Below, one piece after another: positions 8,094-15,151 of a DNA stretch of 50,030 nucleotides. The translations under genes and the position numbers were made by a program. The notes below the pieces were generated by a model that searched no databases, was not told the origin of the DNA, and worked only from the letters and a program-made list of their open reading frames with translations. This DNA comes from a virus. Where the stretch lies: the IMG/VR virus record IMGVR_UViG_3300042528_000536, positions 1 through 50,030 of that record; one strand, 5' to 3'. Each line of letters begins with the position of its first letter. Position 1 is the stretch's first letter.

Positions 8094-8744
8094 ATGCCTA
8101 TTCCAAAACCAGAGAACAACGAAGACGAACAGAAATTTCTTTCTCGTTGCATGAGTGATGAAGCTATGAAAAAGGACTATGATGACTCTAAACAAAGAGT
8201 AGCTGTTTGTCTAGGTCAAACCAAAGCCTCTCTTGTAGAACAGGTATGCGAAATACTAGAACACGATCCTGATGTTGAGCTATTAACGGAGAGTAATGCT
8301 TATTTTCCAGCCGATAATGAATATATGGATGTTGGAGAAGCTTCTGAAGAATATATATTACCAATAATAGCTAGATATATTTATATGGATCCTTTAACGC
8401 AAGAACTTTATTATTTTCAAAACCCTGGAATAAAGAAAAAAGACGGCAGAGTTCTAGTTTTTATGTCTCAAGGATCAGAATATCAAGGCAGAAAGGTTCA
8501 ACTCAATAAACCCTTTAGAACCCCTGACGGTCCTAAAAAATTCAGCGTTTATGTAAAGAACGATAAGGGGAATGTTGTAAAGGTAAATTTTGGTGATCCA
8601 GAGCGATCTATAAAAAGAGATAGTCCTGAACGTCGTAAAAATTTTCGAGCCAGACACGGATGTGATAATCCTGGTCCAAGATATAAGGCCAAATATTGGT
8701 CCTGCAAATTTTGGTCAAATAAAAAAGTATCCGATTTAACCTAA
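8094..8744 (+). CDS. Phage packaging/virion-module protein
   Basis: The ATG at 8094 is preceded by AAGGAG at 8081-8086; the longer TTG frame at 8061 would start inside the GGTGTAT motif. The 216-residue protein has two sequence modules familiar from tailed-phage structural genes: N-terminal IPKPENNEDEQKFLSRCMSD followed by QRVAVCLGQ, and C-terminal KFSVYVKNDKGNVVKVNFGDP followed by PERRKNFRARHGCDNPGP and YWSCKFW. These modules recur on phage head-assembly proteins such as prohead proteases and portal-associated proteins. The middle (about 50-130) is acidic, and no catalytic motif is visible. The conserved Cys in RHGCDNPGP and YWSCKFW may bind metal. Role in head assembly is inferred from the modules. 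Confidence 0.6.
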   Translation: MPIPKPENNEDEQKFLSRCMSDEAMKKDYDDSKQRVAVCLGQTKASLVEQVCEILEHDPDVELLTESNAYFPADNEYMDVGEASEEYILPIIARYIYMDPLTQELYYFQNPGIKKKDGRVLVFMSQGSEYQGRKVQLNKPFRTPDGPKKFSVYVKNDKGNVVKVNFGDPERSIKRDSPERRKNFRARHGCDNPGPRYKAKYWSCKFWSNKKVSDLT

Positions 8745-8771
8745 ATATAATTTTGGAGATCCTATTTTTAT

Positions 8772-8778
8772 GGTGTAT
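8772..8778 (+). promoter_or_regulatory. GGTGTAT motif, candidate phage promoter element
   Basis: TGGTGTAT ends 23 bases before the ATG at 8802. Same motif and geometry as at 8064. Confidence 0.45.
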
Positions 8779-8801
8779 TTCTCTTATGGAGCATCACCAT
8801 T

Positions 8802-9542
8802 ATGTACTACGTATACGCACTATACAAGAAAAACACAAAGTATAAAACTGGTTTTTTGGAAGAAAATTTATTTTATATAGGAATTTCTTCTTCAGATAAA
8901 AATTTCTATTTTAGAATGCAGAATCATCAAAAAGAAAAGAGCAACCCCTATAAGCTGAATACAATTGCAAAGTATGATTTTTTTGTTAAAGTTCTTTGGC
9001 AAATCAAGACTAAAGAGGAGGCAGAGAGTAGAGAAGAATTCTTAATAAGATGGTTTGGAAGAAAAGTCAATAAAACCGGATTCTTAACCAATATTTTATC
9101 TAGCTCAACTGACTATTCTTATATACATAAAAAAAGAACAAAATCTACTAGAAATAAAATATCAAAAGCCCTTAAGAGAATAAACAAAGATAAAAATAAA
9201 ATTATTGCCAATAGAGATAGAAACTTAACGATTCCATATAATAGAGTTATAGAATTAATAGAAGATTGGGCAACCAACCCCCTAGAAACACAACAGGATT
9301 TTGCAACAAGACATAGTATTAACAGGTCAAAATTTAAAGATTGGTTGAGACTATATAAACCAGAATATATTGGATTAACAAAACAAAAACAATTAGAAAT
9401 TTTTAATCGGGTCTACGACAAAAATAAAACTCCTAAAAGAATCATAGAAGACTATGCTAAAATAAGTGGATATGATCATAGTAAAGCTAAAGCAGTGTAC
9501 TATAGACTACTTAAAACCATTCAAAAAGAAAACAATAGTTAA
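8802..9542 (+). CDS. GIY-YIG endonuclease (free-standing, probably homing)
   Basis: 246 residues. The GIY-YIG core opens with YYVYALY (2-8) and FYIGIS (24-29), followed by FYFRMQNH with Arg38 and His42, and SREEFLIRWFG containing the metal-binding Glu. The C-terminal half is basic and has helix-turn-helix-like segments (TQQDFATRHSINRSKFKDWL; KTPKRIIEDYAK), as expected for DNA-recognition modules of homing endonucleases. It lies between two virion-module genes, as mobile nucleases often do in phage genomes. Very Lys/Asn-rich and AT-rich. No intron boundaries were seen around it. Confidence 0.82.
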   Translation: MYYVYALYKKNTKYKTGFLEENLFYIGISSSDKNFYFRMQNHQKEKSNPYKLNTIAKYDFFVKVLWQIKTKEEAESREEFLIRWFGRKVNKTGFLTNILSSSTDYSYIHKKRTKSTRNKISKALKRINKDKNKIIANRDRNLTIPYNRVIELIEDWATNPLETQQDFATRHSINRSKFKDWLRLYKPEYIGLTKQKQLEIFNRVYDKNKTPKRIIEDYAKISGYDHSKAKAVYYRLLKTIQKENNS

Positions 9543-9588
9543 CAACCATAAAATAATTTCTGAACTGAACCAATAAAAAGGATCAAAC

Positions 9589-10056
9589 ATGTCACGATTT
9601 AATGAAATACTGAACAATATCAAGCAATACTTTTCTTCTGCTGAAGAATCTGAAGACTTTATGTCTATGGAAGAAATAGAAACAACAGAACAAGAAATGA
9701 TGGAATATAAGAAAGACTTCTATGAAATGAGTGTTGGGTCGATCAGGGCGATTATGAATCATAGCAAATCTATTCTCGATTCTTTAGAAAACCCAACGGT
9801 GCGAGACAACCTAACAGAAAGCTGGCTACAAGGGAAAATAGCCATAACAGAAGACTATATGAGAACTATACATGATTTTATTATGTATGTTTCTGAAGCT
9901 CAACACAATGTAGCAAAGAAAGATCTTCCGGGATTATGGGAGAATATTCGTAAAAAGAAGCAAAGAGAAGGAAAGAAATATAAGCCAGCTAAACGAGGAG
10001 ATAAGGATAGGCCCGACCCAGACCAGTGGAACAAGTTGACAAAGAAGACTAGTTGA
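9589..10056 (+). CDS. Phage protein with C-terminal GLWENIRKKK module
   Basis: 155 residues behind AAAAAGGA. The first 110 residues are acidic and helical. The tail LPGLWENIRKKKQREGKKY followed by KPAKRGDKDRPDP is a short basic module seen at the end of many phage virion proteins (G-L-W-x-N-I-x-x-K-R/K). It probably belongs with the 8094 gene in head assembly or packaging; this rests on the shared class of module. The sigma70-like promoter for the next gene overlaps its last codons. Confidence 0.55.
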   Translation: MSRFNEILNNIKQYFSSAEESEDFMSMEEIETTEQEMMEYKKDFYEMSVGSIRAIMNHSKSILDSLENPTVRDNLTESWLQGKIAITEDYMRTIHDFIMYVSEAQHNVAKKDLPGLWENIRKKKQREGKKYKPAKRGDKDRPDPDQWNKLTKKTS

Positions 10057-10080
10057 CTTTTGGAATACATCAGGTATTCT
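10053..10080 (+). promoter_or_regulatory. Sigma70-like promoter before the sigma-factor gene
   Basis: TTGACT at 10053-10058, a 16-base spacer, TATTCT at 10075-10080. A leader of about 70 bases would precede the sigma-factor ATG at 10156. Host-type recognition would let the phage sigma factor be made before phage-specific transcription. Confidence 0.6.
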
Positions 10081-10155
10081 CACTAAAGTCTGAGTCGCCC
10101 ACGGTCGATTCAAGACATAAGGACACAAACCCCAAGGATTACACAAAGGAAACCA

Positions 10156-10803
10156 ATGCTATTACAGATTAATGGAATCGGCGATCAAAAAATCGAATAC
10201 AAAGACCACAACACCATAAAGTTTGACGATCTAAAAACTTATATACTACTAGCAAAAAAGGCCATATCTAAGTTTGGTCCAAAATTTTATAGTGGACTAT
10301 CAGCAAAAATGCTTAAGGACGAGGACGCGGTATCCTCAATAGCTAATGCTATCATGATGGCGGATTGGAGATGGGATGATAATAGGCTTGGACTAAATGG
10401 AGCAAAGAAAACCAAGTACTCTTACAGAAATCAGTGTGCTTTGTGGGCCATAAAAACATATGTTTCAAAGGAACATAAGCACACCAAGAGAACAAAGGCT
10501 TATTCTCTAGATTATGTAACAGATGAAAATGATAGCGGCTATCATTCACTGTCTGCCGATGCTAGATGTGAGCAACCCGATGATATAGCTATGAAAAATG
10601 AAGAATCAGAAAATTTATCATCTCTTATAGAACAGCTTCTTTCACTAAATAGTTTGACAGATAAACAAAAAGACTATATCAAATTATATTACTTTGAATC
10701 TTATACATTCGAACAAATTGGAAGCAAGTACGGGGTCACTAGAGAGGCTGTCAGACAAGGCCTAAATAAAGCCCTCGACACAATCAGAGGAGTTCTAACT
10801 TGA
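10156..10803 (+). CDS. RNA polymerase sigma factor, sigma70 family
   Basis: 215 residues. A region-2-like segment contains FSYR-type text (TKYSYRNQCALWAIKTYVSK, about 91-110). A typical region 4 occupies about 163-212: LTDKQKDYIKLYYFESYTF, then EQIGSKYGVTREAVRQGLNKAL, the helix-turn-helix that reads the -35 element. It is short, with no region 1.1, like alternative or phage sigma factors. It should redirect host RNA polymerase to phage promoters; GGTGTAT sites in this window are candidate targets. Its own promoter looks sigma70-like. The stop overlaps the TTG start of the next gene. Confidence 0.88.
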   Translation: MLLQINGIGDQKIEYKDHNTIKFDDLKTYILLAKKAISKFGPKFYSGLSAKMLKDEDAVSSIANAIMMADWRWDDNRLGLNGAKKTKYSYRNQCALWAIKTYVSKEHKHTKRTKAYSLDYVTDENDSGYHSLSADARCEQPDDIAMKNEESENLSSLIEQLLSLNSLTDKQKDYIKLYYFESYTFEQIGSKYGVTREAVRQGLNKALDTIRGVLT

Positions 10804-11189
10804 GCAAATTTAATATAGATGCCTACTGTGTGGCTATCACAACAAACTTAGAAGAAAATAAGACGTATATTCTCTCTACAACAGAAAACTCAATAGAGTT
10901 TCCAGTGCTAGAAATTGATACTAAGAATGCTAACTCTATAGATAATAGCCTGATAGACCACATGCGAAAGTTTTTAATGACCAGTCAGTTTGAGTTAAGT
11001 CCTCAAATAGTCTCTGCTAACTCAACAATAATTAAACCAAGAAAAAAGAATACAATTAATTTAGTTTATTCTTTCCTAATAAAAGAAAACGTTAAGAATT
11101 TTGATTCGCACTGGATCAGTTTTAATTTCCAGAATCCTTCAACAGAGTATGCTGGCTTAATTTTTGAGGTTATACAAAAGCTAAAATGA
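10800..11189 (+). CDS. Hypothetical protein with TTG start
   Basis: 129 residues. TTG at 10800 forms a TTGA overlap with the sigma-factor stop and is preceded by GAGGAG at about 10787; the next in-frame ATG is 56 codons later, so TTG is the likely start. The protein has alternating strands (AYCVAITTNLEENKTYIL; INLVYSFLIKENVKNFDSHW), loosely Nudix-like in order, but no Nudix box was found. No family assigned. It overlaps the next gene by four bases. Confidence 0.55.
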   Translation: MSKFNIDAYCVAITTNLEENKTYILSTTENSIEFPVLEIDTKNANSIDNSLIDHMRKFLMTSQFELSPQIVSANSTIIKPRKKNTINLVYSFLIKENVKNFDSHWISFNFQNPSTEYAGLIFEVIQKLK

Positions 11190-11593
11190 ATATATTCTCA
11201 TCTCTTAAAAACTTATTTATCAATAAAAGTTCTACTGCCGAACCACAAACAACAAAGCAGTCAGACAAAAACAGTATAACTTTTTCTATTGATGGTTTTG
11301 GTAGGTCATGGGTTGCTTTGGAACTAAATAATAAGGATACAAAGTCCTGTGAGGATTTTGCTAAGATGCTATTTGATATCAATAATAGTAATTATGAACA
11401 AGCTACCCTCGATTTGATAGTTAGTTTGTCAAAGCAGAAACCATTAATGGCACCAACACTAGAAACTATTCTTATCTCTTGGGGCATGATGTTGGCCACA
11501 GGACCAATTAATGACGAGCATAAAGTGGCTAAAAATACTGAGAATAGGCCTTTTATACGCCCAAGAAATGTTTTTCTTGGTACGGATAAATAG
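11186..11593 (+). CDS. Hypothetical protein
   Basis: 135 residues, start in an ATGA overlap with the previous gene. N-terminal MNIFSSLKNLFINK is amphipathic; the rest appears soluble and helical (DFAKMLFDINNSNYEQATLDL, split by loops). No recognised motif. Translational coupling places it downstream of the sigma factor in one transcription unit. Confidence 0.55.
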   Translation: MNIFSSLKNLFINKSSTAEPQTTKQSDKNSITFSIDGFGRSWVALELNNKDTKSCEDFAKMLFDINNSNYEQATLDLIVSLSKQKPLMAPTLETILISWGMMLATGPINDEHKVAKNTENRPFIRPRNVFLGTDK

Positions 11594-11597
11594 ACTC

Positions 11598-11636
11598 CTA
11601 CTATAACAATAGCCTTGCGGGGTATATTGATAGTAG
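11598..11636 (+). ncRNA. Predicted stem-loop in the intergenic leader
   Basis: CTACTAT (11598-11604) pairs with ATAGTAG (11630-11636) and CAAT (11607-11610) with ATTG (11626-11629), leaving a two-base bulge and a 15-base loop. No T-tract follows, so a simple terminator is unlikely. It lies just before the ATG at 11668. Confidence 0.4.
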
Positions 11637-11667
11637 TAATTCTCGTGTATTCTTCTTAAGAAACTAT

Positions 11668-12117
11668 ATGACATCAAAAAAACCACTAATAGTTTGGCAA
11701 AAATGGATTGATCCTTTTGGCAAGGATACCGATCAAAGCCGATGGACAGACTACGATAACGAGAGTCTCGATATAGACTTGTATAGAAATCAAGACTCCG
11801 ATACCGAAGATCAACCAATACCAAAGCAGGCTGGGGAAAGTATTAAAGTTATAGCTTCTCCTATGGGTATTATTCCATATAATGAACACACCGCTTCTGG
11901 AAAGATCTTTAATTTCTGGACAGGCCACACCAACTTTGATATTACCAAAGAAATCATAGATATATTAGAGAGCGTTGATGGTGTTGAAACCTTAGATGTA
12001 TTTACTAGATATAGATTTAGAATCGCCACAGGCAAATGCTTCGATGACGCATTGGTTATGAATGCTATAAATAAGACCGTATATAAATTCTTAGATAATA
12101 AATATGAATACCCATAA
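11668..12117 (+). CDS. Hypothetical phage protein
   Basis: 149 residues. The central part reads KVIASPMGIIPYNEHTASGK, followed by IFNFWTGHTNFDI; the C-terminus has VDGVETLDVFTRYRFRIATG. It has a beta-alpha-beta look and no known catalytic motif. A start at 11668 is likely, though upstream Shine-Dalgarno content is weak (CTTAAGAAAC). The 3' end overlaps the ClpP-like gene by 14 bases. Confidence 0.55.
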   Translation: MTSKKPLIVWQKWIDPFGKDTDQSRWTDYDNESLDIDLYRNQDSDTEDQPIPKQAGESIKVIASPMGIIPYNEHTASGKIFNFWTGHTNFDITKEIIDILESVDGVETLDVFTRYRFRIATGKCFDDALVMNAINKTVYKFLDNKYEYP

Positions 12118-12772
12118 CACTATCAATGATATACACACTAATAATATCGACATAGAAAATAGAGAGATATACCTCCATGCTCCTTTGGATAATATCGAAG
12201 AAAGCAATCTAGATTATAGGTCTGCTGTAATTTTTGAAAAAAATCTAAGATATCTGAATCTTATATCTTTAGACCCTATTTTTATACATATGCATTTGCC
12301 AGGAGGAGAATGGCAAGACTGCTTAGGGATGTATGACGCCATCAAGGCATCCAAAGCAAAAACTATAATTTTAGCATATGCAAGAGCCGAGTCCTCTAGC
12401 AGCGTCTTATTACAGTCTGCTGATCTCAGGATATTAATGCCTAATACTAATGTTCTGATTCATTATGGGTCATTTAGCTTAGATGGCGAACACTCAAAAG
12501 CAGCAGCGAGTTCTATTAAATGGAACGAACAAGAATGCGATAAAATGGTGGACATATTCACAGATAGGTGTATGCAGAGTAGTATGGCGAAAGAAAAAAA
12601 TTGGAAAAGAATGATGGCAAAAAAACATATTGTGTCGCAATTAGCCAATAAATGCGATTGGATATTAACAGCTGAAGAAGCGGTTAATTATGGTTTCGCT
12701 GACGGTATTCTTGGTAGCAAGAAATATCCAAATATTGACTATATAAAAAACTATACGAAAAAACAAAAATAA
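12104..12772 (+). CDS. ClpP-like serine protease (possible prohead protease)
   Basis: 222 residues. ClpP-family landmarks are in order: HLPGGEWQDCLGMYDAI (64-80, usually S-P-G-G), ARAESSSSVLLQSAD (93-107) aligned with the nucleophile elbow so that Ser97 is catalytic, PNTNVLIHYG with His120 (usual P-N-x-x-x-x-I-H-Q), and CDWILTAEEAVNYGFADGI with Asp185. The nucleophile context A-E-S-S-S-S replaces the usual A-S-M-G/A-S-A-G. ClpP-fold enzymes serve as prohead maturation proteases in many phages, which is my favoured role, but none of the head genes is adjacent. It could be an independent peptidase. Confidence 0.8.
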   Translation: MNTHNTINDIHTNNIDIENREIYLHAPLDNIEESNLDYRSAVIFEKNLRYLNLISLDPIFIHMHLPGGEWQDCLGMYDAIKASKAKTIILAYARAESSSSVLLQSADLRILMPNTNVLIHYGSFSLDGEHSKAAASSIKWNEQECDKMVDIFTDRCMQSSMAKEKNWKRMMAKKHIVSQLANKCDWILTAEEAVNYGFADGILGSKKYPNIDYIKNYTKKQK

Positions 12773-13452
12773 TGCACATAGATTTTGCCATAATAGACAC
12801 AGACAAAAATGAAGCAGAAGTAAAAGATTTGGTCAATGGCATTATTTCAGAGCCAATAAAAATAAACTCTATAACTTGCTCACATTATTATCTAAGAATA
12901 ATCAAGTCTCTGGTCGATAAATCCGCAACATCTCTTTCTTGTCTTGTGGATTTTCCTTGTGGCACATCTGATCTATTGAGCAGAAAAACGGCCATAGAGC
13001 AAGCCTTTAAGGCGGGCGCTACCTCTATAGATATTGTAATGCCGCAAAATCTTGTTTCTAATAGAAAATATGACAAGATCAGAGAAGATATTAGAACAAT
13101 ATCAGAATATTGTAATGAGCATGGTCTAAAAACTAGATATATCTTAGAGTATAGGGTATTCGATCATCAATGCCTGAAAAAGCTTTGTGAAATACTAGAT
13201 AGCTTTAATATTAGAGAAGTTTTTCCTTCTACTGGGTATTTTTTAGATAATTTGGCTGATAATCTTATAGCCTCTGTGTTTTTACACGAAAACTCTAAAG
13301 ACATTAATGTGTATTGTACCGGCAACAGTTGGACAGAAAATCACTTCAATATTATAGAAAAAACTGGCCTATATGGGGTCAGAGTATTCTCTCGTCCTGC
13401 TTTACAGAGCCTTATAAAAATTTTACTAGAAAAACAAAAGAATACACAATAG
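12772..13452 (+). CDS. Deoxyribose-phosphate-aldolase-like protein lacking the Schiff-base Lys
   Basis: 226 residues, TAATG overlap with the ClpP-like gene. The TIM-barrel signature of DeoC is visible: SLSCLVDFPCG (54-64), AIEQAFKAGATSIDIVM (74-90, with the conserved Asp at 87), YDKIREDIRTISEYC, TRYILEYRVF, and VFPSTGYF (150-157). In active DeoC the last motif is K-T-S-T-G with the Schiff-base lysine; here it is F151-P-S-T-G, and the second conserved lysine region near the C-terminus reads GVRVFSRP. The aldolase reaction is therefore unlikely in its classical form. It may bind a deoxyribose phosphate, have a new chemistry, or be structural. No frameshift or decay is seen otherwise. Confidence 0.72.
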   Translation: MHIDFAIIDTDKNEAEVKDLVNGIISEPIKINSITCSHYYLRIIKSLVDKSATSLSCLVDFPCGTSDLLSRKTAIEQAFKAGATSIDIVMPQNLVSNRKYDKIREDIRTISEYCNEHGLKTRYILEYRVFDHQCLKKLCEILDSFNIREVFPSTGYFLDNLADNLIASVFLHENSKDINVYCTGNSWTENHFNIIEKTGLYGVRVFSRPALQSLIKILLEKQKNTQ

Positions 13453-13460
13453 TGGTGTAT
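13453..13460 (+). promoter_or_regulatory. GGTGTAT motif, candidate phage promoter element
   Basis: TGGTGTAT starts at the base after the stop of the aldolase-like gene and ends 46 bases before the ATG at 13507, the first gene of the virion block. Confidence 0.5.
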
Positions 13461-13506
13461 CAAATATTGACTATTTAACCAAACTAATATATAGAGGGTT
13501 TAAACT

Positions 13507-14331
13507 ATGCCAACTCTTACTGGCCCATCAAGCACATCACAAGATATCACAATGGCCTCTGCTGGGGCCGACACACTAACATATACAACAGTTGCTTCTG
13601 GATCAATGCTTCCGGAAACCATGCAGCTATTTGTTGATGGAGTAGAAGCAGCTGGAGTCACACTACCAGCAAAATATATCGGTCAATCCTTTACCTTTAC
13701 TAAAGTTGGCGGATCACCCCTTTCTGGTGTTTTCGCTTCCGGCGTTGTAAACTTAGTATCATCAGGCACAACAACCACTCCAACAACAGCCGCCCCAGCA
13801 ACAACAGCGGGCAGTGTTTATTATATCAGTGGTAATAAAGCAACAAATGATGGTGGCACAATCAAAGCTGGCGGCAACATTGCTGATGCACGAGTAGAAT
13901 CCGCTGACAAAGTCTATGGTGGCGAAAGACAAGTTGTTGGCTCGGTCGTTGTTGATGGAGTTAACACAGACAAGGGCGTAAGCTCTGGTGTTTTTGCATA
14001 TAACAACCAGTCACCAGTTGGTAAGAAGGTCACCGTAACTCTTGGCGGCGTTAGCAACACCGTACTAAGAAGCGGCGCTGCTCAGCCACAACTTGTTCAA
14101 AGCATTAACAAGCTTAATGTTCTAAGAACAAGACGCTTCACCACAGCCATAAGAGAGAACAAATACAACAAATATACTGGTCGTTTCGAGGCTGGATATC
14201 CTGTTGTAGCAGTCGATACTCTTGCAACAGATAATGCTGCTAATCCAACAAGAACACTCCCCGGTCAACTAGTTTACAAGATCGGAGCAAATGTTCCTGT
14301 AACATCAGATTATAAGGCAAAGACCAACTAA
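13507..14331 (+). CDS. Virion structural protein (putative)
   Basis: 274 residues rich in Gly, Ala, Thr, Val and Ser, without cysteine. A Thr/Pro/Ala linker (TTTTPTTAAPATTAG, about 88-102) joins an N-terminal beta-type domain to a larger domain with KVYGGERQVVGSVVVDGV and a basic INKLNVLRTRRFTTAIREN segment. Composition fits a decoration, sheath or tail protein. It follows a GGTGTAT motif, suggesting high late expression. No family recognised. Confidence 0.55.
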   Translation: MPTLTGPSSTSQDITMASAGADTLTYTTVASGSMLPETMQLFVDGVEAAGVTLPAKYIGQSFTFTKVGGSPLSGVFASGVVNLVSSGTTTTPTTAAPATTAGSVYYISGNKATNDGGTIKAGGNIADARVESADKVYGGERQVVGSVVVDGVNTDKGVSSGVFAYNNQSPVGKKVTVTLGGVSNTVLRSGAAQPQLVQSINKLNVLRTRRFTTAIRENKYNKYTGRFEAGYPVVAVDTLATDNAANPTRTLPGQLVYKIGANVPVTSDYKAKTN

Positions 14332-14350
14332 TTAATATAACGTAATAATT

Positions 14351-14394
14351 AACGATACAACTAAAGCCAATGATGCCTCGTGTATCGTTGGCTT
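14351..14394 (+). ncRNA. Predicted H-type RNA pseudoknot
   Basis: AACGATACA (14351-14359) is exactly complementary to TGTATCGTT (14381-14389). AAGCC (14364-14368) inside that loop pairs with GGCTT (14390-14394) directly after the first stem. The A-B-A'-B' order is an H-type pseudoknot with 9-bp and 5-bp stems (7 bp if the second competes for two bases). It lies between stop 14331 and ATG 14423. Confidence 0.5.
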
Positions 14395-14422
14395 ATAGTT
14401 TTAATATAGAAAGACCTAAGCT

Positions 14423-14743
14423 ATGAGTGATACCATAATACATTTTTGGGAAAATATTGCCACAACGAGTATTGGTATTATAGTGACAATGGTGGGGTTT
14501 TGGGTGGCTATAGGTCGAAACATGGCCACTAAGGCAGAGGTGTTAGTTATGATAGAAACCCAATCCCCATATGTTCATGACAGACAGTTTATTCTAGAGA
14601 GATTAAATACTAACAAGGAAACACAAGCTGCTTTTGCAGCAGCCTTGCAAAGAAATACCGAAGTCATGAATGAACTTAAGGTTCAAATAGTTATGTTGGG
14701 AAAAACTCTGGAAGCCCTAGAAGAAAGAATAGAAAGAAGCTAA
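14423..14743 (+). CDS. Small membrane protein with coiled-coil tail
   Basis: 106 residues. One transmembrane segment (about 14-30: TSIGIIVTMVGFWVAIG), then a polar helical domain with heptad-like pattern from about 60 to 106 (VMNELKVQIVMLGKTLEAL). It could be a tail-associated or inner-membrane protein; the N-in/N-out topology cannot be decided. Its leader contains the predicted pseudoknot. No family assigned. Confidence 0.6.
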   Translation: MSDTIIHFWENIATTSIGIIVTMVGFWVAIGRNMATKAEVLVMIETQSPYVHDRQFILERLNTNKETQAAFAAALQRNTEVMNELKVQIVMLGKTLEALEERIERS

Positions 14744-14746
14744 AAT

Positions 14747-15151
14747 ATGGCAGCTAGCAAATACGACTTCTCTATAGAACAGGGTTCCTCTTTTAGACTA
14801 TCCATAGTCCATCGTAACGATTCTGGTAATCCTATAAATATGACAGGATATTGTGCTAGGGTAATATGGAAAACCAGCAGCGGTGAAAGTATGATATTTA
14901 GCTCGGAAAATACAAATTATTCACAATATAAGTTTACTATTGATCCTCTAAACGGGAAAATAACACTACTTATCCCCGCTGGTGTCACAAATAATTATGC
15001 TTTTAGCAATGCTAAATATGATCTAGAAATACAAACACCGCAAGACCTTTATCTTGGGGGTGGAAAAAATGTTGAAAGAGTTCTTTATGGCACAGTTACA
15101 ATACTAAAACGATTTAGCCAATCAACAGAACAACTGAGCTGCTCAACATGA
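14747..15151 (+). CDS. Phage baseplate/fibre-attachment domain protein (BppU-like)
   Basis: 134 residues. The opening KYDFSIEQGSSFRLSI followed by NPINMTGYCARVIWK is the common phage beta-sandwich module (D-F-x-I-E-Q-G ... L-T-G-Y-x-A-R) found in fibre and baseplate upper proteins. A Gly-rich loop (LGGGKNVERVLYGTVTIL) closes the domain. It overlaps the long fibre gene by four bases, supporting a joint structural role, probably linking the fibre to the tail. Confidence 0.65.
   Translation: MAASKYDFSIEQGSSFRLSIVHRNDSGNPINMTGYCARVIWKTSSGESMIFSSENTNYSQYKFTIDPLNGKITLLIPAGVTNNYAFSNAKYDLEIQTPQDLYLGGGKNVERVLYGTVTILKRFSQSTEQLSCST

Noticed and set aside
13467-13495. TTGACT with TATAGA at 17 bases before the 13507 gene
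   Set aside because: The -10 overlaps the ribosome-binding site GAGGG, so its transcript would lose it; the GGTGTAT motif just upstream is the better candidate.
14379-14385. CGTGTAT as another motif copy
   Set aside because: It lacks the second G of GGTGTAT and forms one strand of the pseudoknot stem, which explains it better. A similar CGTGTAT at 11644 was left out for the same mismatch.
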